Assembly (NCBI GenBank): GCA_002391425.1
Contig: DGEZ01000134.1
Span: forward strand, 1 to 18,448
Source: Micrococcales bacterium UBA3913
Lineage (GTDB): Bacteria > Actinomycetota > Actinomycetes > Actinomycetales > Microbacteriaceae
Length of the DNA: 18,448 bases
Direction: 5' to 3'
In this document: in pieces, positions 1 through 7,217 of the stretch
Numbering within the stretch: position 1 is the first letter of the stretch
Layout of the letters: each line of letters begins with the position of its first letter
Translations under genes and position numbers: made by a program
The notes under the pieces: generated by a model
Told to the model about the DNA's origin: nothing
Seen by the model: the letters and a program-made list of their open reading frames with translations, nothing else
Database searches by the model: none

Positions 1-41
1 CACCAACCTCACGAGACACAACAGCTAACATGGAAAGGCCC

Positions 42-72
42 GCTCGGGGGTGCGCTGTGGCGGCCCCCGAGC
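42..72 (+). repeat. Perfect inverted repeat (hairpin) in the metN leader
   Basis: Positions 42-50 (GCTCGGGGG) and 64-72 (CCCCCGAGC) form a perfect 9-bp G+C-rich stem around a 13-nt loop. It lies just upstream of metN. A stop codon TAA at 26-28 closes one frame entering from the left edge, so this could be a terminator or intercistronic hairpin behind an upstream gene (metQ is often found there). No T-run follows the stem, so a classical Rho-independent terminator is not supported. It could instead act as a leader structure for metN. The rest of 1-105 shows only the metN ribosome binding site AAGGAG at 96-101. Confidence 0.5.
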
Positions 73-105
73 ATCCCTGTTCGGACATGATCGGTAAGGA
101 GTGAC

Positions 106-1131
106 GTGACGGAGGCAATCCGCTTCGACCATGTGTCGAAGACGTTCCGGCACCGAGGCACGGACCATCGCGCCGTCGATGACGTGAACCTGACGATATC
201 CGAGGGCGAGATCTTCGGCATCATCGGGTACTCGGGCGCGGGCAAGAGCACCCTGGTGCGGATGATCAATCGGTTGGAGACGCCCACCTCGGGCAGTGTT
301 TCGGTTCTCGGTCGGGAGCTGACCACTCTGACCGAGCGCGAGATCCGCCAGCAGCGCAAAGAAATCGGGATGGTCTTCCAGCAGTTCAACCTGTTCTCGG
401 CCCGCACCGTCGCCGGGAACGTCGAGTACCCGTTGGCGCTGGCCGGCTGGGAGAAGCAGAAGCGTCGGGAGCGCGTCGCTGAGCTGCTCGATTTCGTCGG
501 GATTGCCGATAAGGCGAAGTCGTACCCGGATCAACTCTCGGGCGGACAGAAACAGCGCGTCGGCATTGCGCGTGCGCTCGCGACGAAACCGCGGATCCTG
601 CTCGCCGATGAGGCCACCAGCGCACTCGACCCGGAGACCACCAACGAGGTGCTCGACCTGCTCAAGCGCGTCAACGAGGAACTGAATATCACGATTGTGG
701 CGATCACCCACGAGATGCACGTGGTTCGCGAGATCGCCGACCGGCTTGCCGTCATGGATGCGGGTCGGATTGTCGAGTCCGGGGTCGTCTACGACGTCTT
801 CTCGCACCCGCAGGCGCAGACCACGCGCCGTTTCCTGGACACCGTGCTCACCGAGGTGCCCACCCCGGAGGTCCTCGACATACTCAAGACCCGGTATAGC
901 GGCCGCCTGTTCACGCTGCCCGTGCGCGACAACGGCGGCACGAGCGGACTCCTCGCCTCCGGTGCTCGCGACTTCGGGGTGGACGTCGCCGTCATATACG
1001 GCGGCATCAGTGAGTTGCAGGGCAGGCCGTTCGGGTCCCTGACCATTGAGGTCACCGGTCCCGAGGCACAGGTGGAGGCGTTCATCAGGACAGTTCGGTC
1101 GGCGACGACGGTAACGGAGGTGCCGCGATGA
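106..1131 (+). CDS. metN: Methionine ABC transporter ATP-binding protein MetN
   Basis: This is the ATPase subunit of the MetNIQ methionine importer, acting on the cytoplasmic face of the membrane with MetI. The 341-residue protein has all ABC hallmarks: Walker A GYSGAGKST at 41-49, a Q-loop glutamine at about 92, the signature LSGGQ at 144-148, Walker B ILLADE at about 164-169 and the switch histidine at about 202. The C-terminal part (about 265-335) fits the ACT-like NIL domain that in MetN binds methionine and inhibits transport from the inside, which separates MetN from other amino-acid ABC ATPases. The GTG at 106 is chosen because AAGGAG lies 4 nt upstream and the family N-terminus starts here; the earlier GTG at 101 hits a stop two codons later. 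The gene overlaps metI by 4 nt (ATGA). The substrate-binding lipoprotein MetQ is not in the window. Confidence 0.95.
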   Translation: MTEAIRFDHVSKTFRHRGTDHRAVDDVNLTISEGEIFGIIGYSGAGKSTLVRMINRLETPTSGSVSVLGRELTTLTEREIRQQRKEIGMVFQQFNLFSARTVAGNVEYPLALAGWEKQKRRERVAELLDFVGIADKAKSYPDQLSGGQKQRVGIARALATKPRILLADEATSALDPETTNEVLDLLKRVNEELNITIVAITHEMHVVREIADRLAVMDAGRIVESGVVYDVFSHPQAQTTRRFLDTVLTEVPTPEVLDILKTRYSGRLFTLPVRDNGGTSGLLASGARDFGVDVAVIYGGISELQGRPFGSLTIEVTGPEAQVEAFIRTVRSATTVTEVPR

Positions 1132-1790
1132 AGATCGAGGTAGATCGGCTCATCGAGCTGCTCATCAAGGCAACGGGGGAGACCCTGTACATGACGCTCA
1201 TCGCGTTGGCGATCGCCGGATTCATCGGCCTGGTTGTCGGCGTCCTCCTGTACACCACCCGGTCGGGCGGGCTACTGCAGAACCGCCCCGTGTACTGGGT
1301 GCTCAACATCATCGTGAATACCTTCCGCCCCATCCCGTTCATCATCCTCTTCGTGGCCATCGGCCCGCTCACCCGGGCAGTCCTGGGCACGACGATCGGG
1401 CTGCAGGCGGCCACGTTCACGATCTGCATCGCCGCCGTGTTCGGCATCAGCCGGATCGTGGAACAGAACCTGGTCGCGACGGACCCCGGTGTCATCGAGG
1501 CGGCGAAGGCGATGGGTGCCAGCCCGGTGCGGATCATCGCCACGGTGCTGCTGCCTGAGGCGCTCGGGCCCCTCATCCTTGGGTACACGTTCGTCATCGT
1601 GGCCATCGTGGACATGAGTGCCATGGTGGGCGCGATGGGTGGCGGCGGTCTGGGCGATTTCGCGCTCCAGTACGGCTATCAGCGGTACGACTGGGTGGTC
1701 ACCTGGATCACTGTTGCGGTGATCATCGTGCTCGTGCAATTTACGCAGCTGCTCGGCAACGCGCTGTCCCGCAAGGTGATGCGCCGCTAG
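1128..1790 (+). CDS. metI: Methionine ABC transporter permease MetI
   Basis: This is the membrane channel subunit of the methionine importer. The 220-residue protein has about five hydrophobic segments (around 19-43, 55-80, 88-112, 149-170 and 190-212). The permease EAA loop, EAAKAMGASPVRI and following residues from about 124, docks onto the ATPase MetN. A glycine-rich stretch GAMGGGGLGDFA at about 168-179 is typical of MetI. The length matches the family (about 215-220). The start ATG overlaps the metN stop as ATGA, with GGAGG just upstream, so the two subunits are translationally coupled. The stop TAG at 1788-1790 is followed 30 nt later by fmt. Confidence 0.95.
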   Translation: MKIEVDRLIELLIKATGETLYMTLIALAIAGFIGLVVGVLLYTTRSGGLLQNRPVYWVLNIIVNTFRPIPFIILFVAIGPLTRAVLGTTIGLQAATFTICIAAVFGISRIVEQNLVATDPGVIEAAKAMGASPVRIIATVLLPEALGPLILGYTFVIVAIVDMSAMVGAMGGGGLGDFALQYGYQRYDWVVTWITVAVIIVLVQFTQLLGNALSRKVMRR

Positions 1791-1820
1791 GCTGGATACT
1801 CTGAGGAGGTTCAGCCACAG

Positions 1821-2750
1821 ATGCGCATTGTGTTCGCCGGCACACCGGAGGCAGCAGTACCCACCCTGGCAGCGGTGAACGAGAGGGCAGAGGTCTCCGC
1901 GGTGATCACCCGGGCGGATGCCCCGACCGGGAGGCGCCGTGAGCTGACCGCCTCACCGGTGGCGGTGTGGGCGCAGCGGGCGGGTTTGCCCCTGTGCAAG
2001 ACGAACCGTCTCGATTCGAATGCGGTCGAGCTGATCCGGAACGCGCGCCCCGACCTCGGTATCGTGGTCGCCTACGGGGCGCTGATCCCCGACGAGGTGC
2101 TCACCATCCCGCGTCTGGGATGGATCAACCTGCACTTCTCCCTGCTGCCGGCGTGGCGTGGTGCCGCCCCCGTGCAGCGCTCGCTAGCGGCGGGGGACCC
2201 CCCGGCGTGGAGCATCATGCGCGTGGTGAGTCAGCTGGATGCCGGTCCGGTCTACCGGCAGGGCACGCTCGATCTCGGCCCGGACGTGACCGGGGGCGAG
2301 GCGTTGACCGCGCTGAGCACGGAGGGAGCCGTGCAGGTGGCTGACATCGTCGGGGAGTGGGCGCGCGGTGTCCAGCACACCCCGACCGCGCAGCAGGGCA
2401 CGCCCAGCTACGCGCACAAACTCTCCCGCGCAGACGGCAGAATCGACTGGTCCCAGGATGTGACGGAGGTTTACCGGCGTATTCGCGCGATGACTCCGGA
2501 ACCGGGGGCGTGGACGACACTGGCCGGGCAGACGGTGAAGATCCTGCAGGCGGGCCCGGCGCAGCGCCTCCAGGTTGTGGGCGCCGACAAGGAGGGGCTT
2601 CCGGGCCGTGTCGTGGTGGACGAAGAGGGCGTCTGGGCCCAGTGCCGGGACGGTTTTCTCCCGCTGCGTGTCGTGCAGCCGGCCGGGAAGACGGCGATGT
2701 CTGCCCGAGACTGGGCGCGCGGGCGTGCACATCGGATGGTGTTCGCATGA
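1821..2750 (+). CDS. fmt: Methionyl-tRNA formyltransferase
   Basis: Fmt transfers the formyl group of 10-formyltetrahydrofolate to initiator Met-tRNA. The 309-residue length is normal. The N-terminal formyltransferase domain starts MRIVFAGTPE. It carries the signature NLHFSLLPAWRGAAPVQ at 103-119, with the catalytic Asn103 and His105, and the catalytic Asp in QLDAGPV at about 140. The C-terminal tRNA-binding domain begins near the LSRADGRIDW motif. A strong ribosome binding site GAGGAGGT (1803-1810) sits 10 nt before the ATG. Upstream TAGGCT (1788-1793) and GATACT (1795-1800) resemble -10 elements, so fmt may have its own promoter at the end of metI, but no -35 is visible. The stop overlaps the rsmB start as ATGA. 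Confidence 0.97.
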   Translation: MRIVFAGTPEAAVPTLAAVNERAEVSAVITRADAPTGRRRELTASPVAVWAQRAGLPLCKTNRLDSNAVELIRNARPDLGIVVAYGALIPDEVLTIPRLGWINLHFSLLPAWRGAAPVQRSLAAGDPPAWSIMRVVSQLDAGPVYRQGTLDLGPDVTGGEALTALSTEGAVQVADIVGEWARGVQHTPTAQQGTPSYAHKLSRADGRIDWSQDVTEVYRRIRAMTPEPGAWTTLAGQTVKILQAGPAQRLQVVGADKEGLPGRVVVDEEGVWAQCRDGFLPLRVVQPAGKTAMSARDWARGRAHRMVFA

Positions 2751-4129
2751 GCTCCCAGGGTGCACGGCCCACCTCACGTGCCGTCGCCGCGGACGTGATC
2801 TGTCGGGTCGAGACGACGGACGCATACGCGAACCTGCTGCTTCCCAAGCGCCTATCCCGGGAGCACCTCACGCCACGGGATGCGGCTTTCGTGACAGAAC
2901 TCGTGTACGGGACCCTGCGCAACCAGGGCTGGTACGACACGATTCTGGCACGCTGCGCATCACGCCCGGTAGCCGCCCTGGATCCCCAGGTGCGAGCCCT
3001 GCTGCGCATGGGAGCTCACCAGGTGCTCGACATGCGCGTCCCGGTCCACGCGGCCATCGGTGAGACGGTCGCCACCGCGAAGCAGACGTCGGCTGCGAAG
3101 GCCTCCGGCTTCATCAACGCGGTACTGCGCCGTGTCTCCGAGCGCACTCCCGAGCAGTGGGAGAGTGTGATCCGGCAGGACATGAGTGCCGAGGCGTTTC
3201 AGGCGGTGCGCCACTCCCACCCGGTGTGGATCGCGCGTGCGCTGGGCGCTGCGCTGGCCGCGGATGGCCGAGCGGACGAACTCGACGCACTGTTGACGGT
3301 GGACTCGCTGGCCCCCCGGGTCAGCCTGGTCCGGTTGCCGGGGGTGGCCGAGACGACCATCCCGCAGGGGTACGAACCCACGGAGTATTCCCCACTGGGA
3401 ATGTACGCACCGCCGGGGGACCCGTCTGCACTGTCCCTCGTGGGGGTGCGCGTCCAGGACCAGGGTTCCCAGCTGGCCGCCCTCGCGCTGTCCCGTGCAC
3501 TCCCGGTCGAGCCGGGGCAGAAGTGGTTGGATGCCTGCGCGGGCCCCGGAGGCAAGGCCGCCGTGCTGCTCGCCGAAGGTGCCGGACGCGTGCAATTCGA
3601 CTGGAACGAGGTCGCGCCGCACCGCGCCGCCCTGGTGCGTGACACGCTGCGTGGTATTCTGCTGCCGCACCACGGCACTCAGCTGGATGCCCGGGCGCTG
3701 ATGAGCGAACACCCGGGCCACTGGGACCGGATCCTTGTGGATGCGCCGTGCAGCGGCCTCGGTGCGATCCGGCGTCGGCCCGAGTCACGCTGGCGCAAAT
3801 CCCCCGCAGATCTGCCGGGGCTCACGGCGCTTCAAGCCGAGCTCATCGATGCCGCTCTGACCGGGCTGGCCCCCGGTGGTGTGCTCGCGTATGTGACGTG
3901 CTCGCCGCACCTGGCGGAAACCCAGCGCCAGGTCGAGTCGGCGCTGCGGCGGCACCCCGGGGTACGGCTGCTCGACACCGCCGCTGTGATATCGGCGATC
4001 TCGCCGGGAATCCCGCTGGGCAGCCAGCGCGCGGGAGTGCAGCTGTGGCCGCACATCCACCACTCCGATGCGATGTTCATCTCGTTGATGACCTATGAGC
4101 CGGAAGTGTCCCAGGGCGCCAGTCGATAG
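2747..4129 (+). CDS. rsmB: 16S rRNA (cytosine-5)-methyltransferase RsmB/Sun
   Basis: RsmB methylates C967 of 16S rRNA (E. coli numbering) with S-adenosylmethionine. The 460-residue protein has an N-terminal NusB-like RNA-binding domain (about 10-140, with RDAAFVTELVYGTLRN) and a C-terminal methyltransferase domain. Motif I is DACAGPGGK at 262-270. The two cysteines of m5C enzymes are present: Cys335 in DAPCSGLG (motif IV) and Cys385 in VTCSPHLAE (motif VI, catalytic). TCSPHLAE replaces the TCSL...EN form of proteobacteria and is common in actinobacteria as far as I recall. The frame stays open upstream to 2357, but homology begins at ATG 2747, which overlaps the fmt stop (ATGA). The fmt-rsmB pairing is widely conserved. 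C967 modification is itself assumed from the family. Confidence 0.93.
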   Translation: MSSQGARPTSRAVAADVICRVETTDAYANLLLPKRLSREHLTPRDAAFVTELVYGTLRNQGWYDTILARCASRPVAALDPQVRALLRMGAHQVLDMRVPVHAAIGETVATAKQTSAAKASGFINAVLRRVSERTPEQWESVIRQDMSAEAFQAVRHSHPVWIARALGAALAADGRADELDALLTVDSLAPRVSLVRLPGVAETTIPQGYEPTEYSPLGMYAPPGDPSALSLVGVRVQDQGSQLAALALSRALPVEPGQKWLDACAGPGGKAAVLLAEGAGRVQFDWNEVAPHRAALVRDTLRGILLPHHGTQLDARALMSEHPGHWDRILVDAPCSGLGAIRRRPESRWRKSPADLPGLTALQAELIDAALTGLAPGGVLAYVTCSPHLAETQRQVESALRRHPGVRLLDTAAVISAISPGIPLGSQRAGVQLWPHIHHSDAMFISLMTYEPEVSQGASR

Positions 4130-4138
4130 GCTGGGAGC
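4127..4138 (+). promoter_or_regulatory. Candidate leaderless promoter (-10 TAGGCT) of rpe
   Basis: TAGGCT at 4127-4132 begins with the rsmB stop codon TAG and ends 6 nt before the rpe ATG at 4139. In actinobacteria a TANNNT -10 box 6-8 nt before a start codon marks leaderless transcripts. The only purine-rich stretch (GGGAG at 4133-4137) is 1 nt from the ATG, too close to serve as a normal ribosome binding site. No -35 hexamer is recognisable. Read-through from rsmB is also possible. Confidence 0.5.
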
Positions 4139-4798
4139 ATGTTCCGGATCAACCCCAGCATCCTGTCCTGCGACTTCGCCAACTTCGAGCACGCGCTGCA
4201 CCAGATCTCCAGCGCCGATATGGCACACGTGGACGTCATGGACAATCACTTCGTCCCGAACCTCACCTTCGGGCTACCCGTCGTGCGCCGACTGCAAGAG
4301 GTCAGCCCCATTCCTCTGGACGTGCACCTGATGATCGATGATCCGCTGCGCTGGGCCCCCGGGTACGCGCAGGCGGGATGCGCGTCCGTGACTTTTCACG
4401 TCGAGGCGGCCAGCGGGCGTGACGAGGTCGTGCAGGTGGCACGCGCCCTGCGCTCCCACGGCGCCCGCGCGGGGATCGCCCTGAAGCCGGCCACCGATCC
4501 GGAGCCGTATCTGGAGTGCCTGGACGAGTTCGACCAGATCCTCGTGATGACGGTCGAACCGGGTTTCGGCGGTCAGTCCTTCATGGCGGATATGATGCCC
4601 AAGCTTCGGCGGGTCTCCGCCGCTGTCGCGCACGGGCACGAGGATATTTCCGTGCAGGTCGACGGCGGGATCTCGACAGCGACGATCTGTGAAGCGCGCG
4701 ACAACGGTGCGAACTGCTTCGTGGCGGGATCAGCCGTGTACAACGGAGCCGACCCCGCGCGGGCGATCAGCGAACTCCGGCAGCAGCTCGCCGGCTGA
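4139..4798 (+). CDS. rpe: Ribulose-phosphate 3-epimerase
   Basis: Rpe interconverts ribulose-5-phosphate and xylulose-5-phosphate in the pentose phosphate pathway. The 219-residue TIM-barrel protein has the family motifs in order: INPSILSCDFAN at 4-15, HVDVMDNHFVPNLTFG at 30-45 (metal-binding His30 and catalytic Asp32), DVHLMI at 61-66 (metal-binding His63), MTVEPGFGGQSF at 137-148 and VDGGI at 174-178 (second catalytic Asp175). It follows rsmB by 9 nt and probably starts from a leaderless promoter. Its last 69 nt are also read on the opposite strand as the end of the SGNH hydrolase gene, so the two genes overlap tail to tail. Confidence 0.96.
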   Translation: MFRINPSILSCDFANFEHALHQISSADMAHVDVMDNHFVPNLTFGLPVVRRLQEVSPIPLDVHLMIDDPLRWAPGYAQAGCASVTFHVEAASGRDEVVQVARALRSHGARAGIALKPATDPEPYLECLDEFDQILVMTVEPGFGGQSFMADMMPKLRRVSAAVAHGHEDISVQVDGGISTATICEARDNGANCFVAGSAVYNGADPARAISELRQQLAG

Positions 4799-5596
4799 CA
4801 GGCCCCGGGCCGCCCGCACCTCACGCAGGCCTCCGGCATCCTTGGCGACGACGCCGTCGCCGGCGTGGCGTCCGCGCATCCGTCGCCACAGCCAGGGGGC
4901 GGCATGCAGCATCCCCCACTGTGCCGCGCTCAGCTGTGTGGCATCCGGGCCAGCATCCGCACCCTCGTGCAGGACCGTGTCCAGGATCCGGATGCGCGGG
5001 TCCGTCAGCGCGCCCAGGTTCTCCGCTGCGCGAAAGGCAAGCGTGCGGTGACCCCGACTGGACAGGTGAACCCGGTCCTCAGCCCAGGAGCGCGGGTCGG
5101 CGAGTTCGGGCATCCCCCACAGATCGAGCAGCGTGCATCCGCGCCGTGCGGCGATGTCGCGTACATCCTCGTCGAAGCGGTGAATTCGCCGCGTCAGAGG
5201 GGTCATGACCAGGTACCGGGGGCGGTACATCGTGCCCAGCAGGACGTCCGCGCCGGCGTTGCGCGCGTGCGCGACGATGTCGTCGACATGCTGCGCGAGG
5301 CGATGCGGTTCACAGCCGGGCCGGGTCAGGTCGTTCCCGCCCACAAGAATCGAGACGAGGTCGGCCCCCCACTCCACTGCCCGCGGCAGCTGCTCGACAG
5401 CGACCTGCTGTGTTCGACGGCTGCGCACGGCGAGGTTCGCAAACCGCACCGTGCCCGTGGGGTGGGATGCGGCCAGCAGCATCGCCAGCCGGTCTGCCCA
5501 CCCGTGATAGACACCGGGAGGCATCCGAGACGTGTCGCACATCCCCTCGGTCAGGGAGTCGCCCAGAGCGACGTACGTGTTCCAGCTGGTGGGCAT
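4730..5596 (-). CDS. SGNH/GDSL-family hydrolase (substrate unknown)
   Basis: This is a serine esterase/lipase-like hydrolase of the SGNH superfamily, 288 residues, with no signal peptide and so probably cytoplasmic. Block I is ALGDSLTEG with nucleophile Ser14, block III is GGND with Asn88, and block V is DRVH with Asp174 and His177. The block II glycine position (NLAVRSR, about 54-60) carries Ser59. The C-terminal WGMLHAAPWLWRRMRGR and SGDG-like region resembles related actinobacterial proteins, which in my recollection end near residue 262. Here about 22 more residues (267-288) are encoded antisense to the end of rpe. The ATG at 5596 is preferred because it shares its A with the TGA stop of the upstream glycosyltransferase (TGATG), implying coupled translation. 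The frame extends 23 codons further upstream, but that part lies inside the glycosyltransferase gene and lacks family resemblance. The likely role is acyl or ester hydrolysis tied to envelope glycolipid metabolism (inference from the neighbour). Confidence 0.85.
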   Translation of the reverse strand: MPTSWNTYVALGDSLTEGMCDTSRMPPGVYHGWADRLAMLLAASHPTGTVRFANLAVRSRRTQQVAVEQLPRAVEWGADLVSILVGGNDLTRPGCEPHRLAQHVDDIVAHARNAGADVLLGTMYRPRYLVMTPLTRRIHRFDEDVRDIAARRGCTLLDLWGMPELADPRSWAEDRVHLSSRGHRTLAFRAAENLGALTDPRIRILDTVLHEGADAGPDATQLSAAQWGMLHAAPWLWRRMRGRHAGDGVVAKDAGGLREVRAARGLSAGELLPEFADRPRGVGSVVHG

Positions 5597-6726
5597 CAAC
5601 GCGTCCTCATCGTCGCATCGCTGGACGCCATCGCCTGCTGGTAATAGCCGACCAGCTGCGTGCACACGGCACCCCAGGTTCGGTGCTCCACCTTCGCCCG
5701 ACCCGCGGCTCCCATCGCATGGGCCTTGCGTGGATCACCGACGAGGTCGCGCAGCCGGGCCCGGCCCTCGCGCAGGTTCCCCGGCGTGTACAGCCACCCG
5801 TCTCGACCTCCGTCGACGAGATCCACCGGTCCTCCGGACCCCACGGACACGACCGGGACGCCGCTGGCGTGGGCTTCTTGGATGGTCTGGCAGAAGGTCT
5901 CCGACTCTCCCGGGTGCACGAAAACGTCCAGGCTCGCGACGGCGCGGGCCAGGTGCGGACCGGAGAGGTGCCCGAGGAAACGCGCCGAGGGTAGCTCCGC
6001 TTGGAGTCGCGACCGATCCGGCCCATCCCCGATCACGACGAGCACCGTGCCGGGTATGTCCGCCAGCGCGCGCAAGTCGGCCACCTGCTTCTCGGGGGCG
6101 AGTCGGCCCACGTACCCGATGATGCGCTCTCCTGCGGGGGCGATCCGTGCCCGCCACAACGGATCTCGGCGGCCGGGGGTGAACAGCTCAGTGTCGACAC
6201 CGCGCCCCCAGCGGGCAACGCGTGGAACGCCGGCGGCTTCCAGCTGACGGGTCGAGTGGGTGGAAGGGGCCAGGGTGAGGGTGGCCCTGCGGTGGAGCCG
6301 GGCGACGTGGCTCCACGCCACGGCTTCGAGTCCGGGCATCCCGTAGCGGGACGCATATTCGGGGATATCCGTCTGGTACACCGCAACTGTGGGGATGCCC
6401 AGTTGCTGGCAAGCTTTCACGGCGTGCCAGCCGAGCAGCAGCGGCGACGCTAAGTGCACGACGTCTGGGCGTTCGGCGTGAATCGCCCGTGCCACCGTCG
6501 ATCCGAGGGCCGTGGATACCCGCACCTGGGGGTAGCCCGGCATCGCGATCGAGCGGAGCCGGTGCACGAGCAGGCCATCGACGTCCGCATGCTCGGGGCG
6601 GCTTCCCGGTGCGATTACTGCGGTCGGGAATCCGTGGCGCCGTAAATAGTCCGTGACGTGCAGCACCGTTCCGGTGACACCGTTCATGTGGGGCAGAAAT
6701 GACTCGGTGATGATGAGAACTCTCAC
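5596..6726 (-). CDS. GT4-family glycosyltransferase, MgtA/PimB-like mannosyltransferase
   Basis: A 376-residue GT-B fold retaining glycosyltransferase. The N-terminal domain starts VRVLIITESFLPHMNGVT, and PMPGYP-type and DVVHLASP motifs (about 62-94) match actinobacterial GDP-mannose-dependent alpha-mannosyltransferases such as MgtA. The C-terminal domain has GYVGRLAPEKQ at 204-214 and the nucleotide-sugar EX7E motif (Glu276 to Glu284), then SGGPVDLV. MgtA adds mannose to a diacylglycerol-based lipid anchor; donor and acceptor here are not proven. No transmembrane segment is evident, so it would act at the inner membrane face. The start is taken as GTG at 6726 because the family begins M-R-V; an in-frame GTG at 6735 would add three residues. 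Neither has a clear ribosome binding site. The gene overlaps the SGNH gene by 1 nt, and the pair forms a minus-strand operon between rpe and hisE. Confidence 0.85.
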   Translation of the reverse strand: MRVLIITESFLPHMNGVTGTVLHVTDYLRRHGFPTAVIAPGSRPEHADVDGLLVHRLRSIAMPGYPQVRVSTALGSTVARAIHAERPDVVHLASPLLLGWHAVKACQQLGIPTVAVYQTDIPEYASRYGMPGLEAVAWSHVARLHRRATLTLAPSTHSTRQLEAAGVPRVARWGRGVDTELFTPGRRDPLWRARIAPAGERIIGYVGRLAPEKQVADLRALADIPGTVLVVIGDGPDRSRLQAELPSARFLGHLSGPHLARAVASLDVFVHPGESETFCQTIQEAHASGVPVVSVGSGGPVDLVDGGRDGWLYTPGNLREGRARLRDLVGDPRKAHAMGAAGRAKVEHRTWGAVCTQLVGYYQQAMASSDATMRTR

Positions 6727-6728
6727 AC

Positions 6729-6741
6729 CGCACACTGTGCG
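6729..6741. repeat. 13-bp palindrome at the glycosyltransferase start
   Basis: CGCACA (6729-6734), a central C and TGTGCG (6736-6741) form a perfect palindrome 2 nt upstream of the GTG start at 6726 on the minus strand. It could be a regulator binding site or a start-proximal mRNA hairpin. If the upstream GTG at 6735 were the true start, it would lie within the first codons. Confidence 0.45.
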
Positions 6742-6910
6742 ATCCAGACGTGACCGCCAGGGATATTCCAGGTGAATGTCGGGTGAGACATTGCAGCCCG
6801 CTCCACCGAGGCGTTGGCGACGGTGTCGGAACTTTCGCTACGCGGACGGCGGGCAGCGGCTCGACAAGGGACGCACCAGCGGTCTACCGGGGCACGCCAG
6901 CGGGCGAAAC

Positions 6911-6948
6911 TCGGCAGAGCCGGAGGCAAACGGGTAGCCTAGTCTGTT
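6911..6948 (+). promoter_or_regulatory. Candidate leaderless promoter of hisE
   Basis: The -10 box TAGCCT (6935-6940) is 8 nt before the hisE GTG at 6949. A -35-like TCGGCA (6911-6916, 4 of 6 matches to TTGACA) lies 18 nt upstream of it. There is no Shine-Dalgarno sequence before the GTG, so transcription probably starts at the start codon. A second hexamer TAGTCT (6940-6945) is too close to the start to be the -10. Confidence 0.55.
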
Positions 6949-7212
6949 GTGAAGACTTTTGAGCAATTGTTTGAGGAGCTCTCCGAGAAGGCCCGCACCC
7001 ATGAGGCGGGGTCCGGCACGGTGAAGGAGCTCGACGCCGGGGTGCACGCGATCGGCAAGAAGATCGTGGAGGAGGCCGCGGAGGTCTGGATGGCCGCGGA
7101 GTACGAGTCCGATCAGGCGCTCGCAATGGAGGCCAGCCAGCTGATCTACCACGTGCAGGTCATGCTGATCAAGAAGGGGATTCCCCTGAGCGCGGTGTAC
7201 GAGGAGTTGTAG
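6949..7212 (+). CDS. hisE: Phosphoribosyl-ATP pyrophosphatase
   Basis: HisE removes pyrophosphate from phosphoribosyl-ATP, histidine step 2. The 87-residue all-alpha MazG-like protein has the metal-binding motif EEAAEVWMAAE at 41-51 and the second helix motif EASQLIYHVQV at about 61-71. The length matches stand-alone actinobacterial HisE; the hydrolase half, HisI, is a separate gene further downstream in the same cluster. The GTG start follows a leaderless-type promoter and opens the his-trp cluster. hisG begins 5 nt after the stop. Confidence 0.95.
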   Translation: MKTFEQLFEELSEKARTHEAGSGTVKELDAGVHAIGKKIVEEAAEVWMAAEYESDQALAMEASQLIYHVQVMLIKKGIPLSAVYEEL

Positions 7213-7217
7213 AGATC

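Larger units (their letters stand above)
6727..6948. other. Divergent intergenic region between the glycosyltransferase and hisE
   Basis: This 222-nt region must hold the promoters of both the minus-strand glycosyltransferase operon and the plus-strand his-trp cluster. The visible elements are a 13-bp perfect palindrome next to the glycosyltransferase start (6729-6741) and the hisE promoter near 6911-6940. I see no convincing small gene; the plus-strand open frame at 6750-6962 overlaps the hisE start and resembles nothing known to me. No terminator-like hairpin is obvious. Confidence 0.6.

Noticed and set aside
2357..2746. N-terminal extension of rsmB within fmt
   Set aside because: The extra 130 residues are an out-of-frame reading of fmt and lack NusB or methyltransferase features. 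The ATG at 2747 overlaps the fmt stop and fits the family.
4865..5644. A 259-codon plus-strand frame opposite the SGNH hydrolase
   Set aside because: The minus strand carries the GDS, GGND and DxxH blocks and the coupled start; the plus frame has no recognisable motif.
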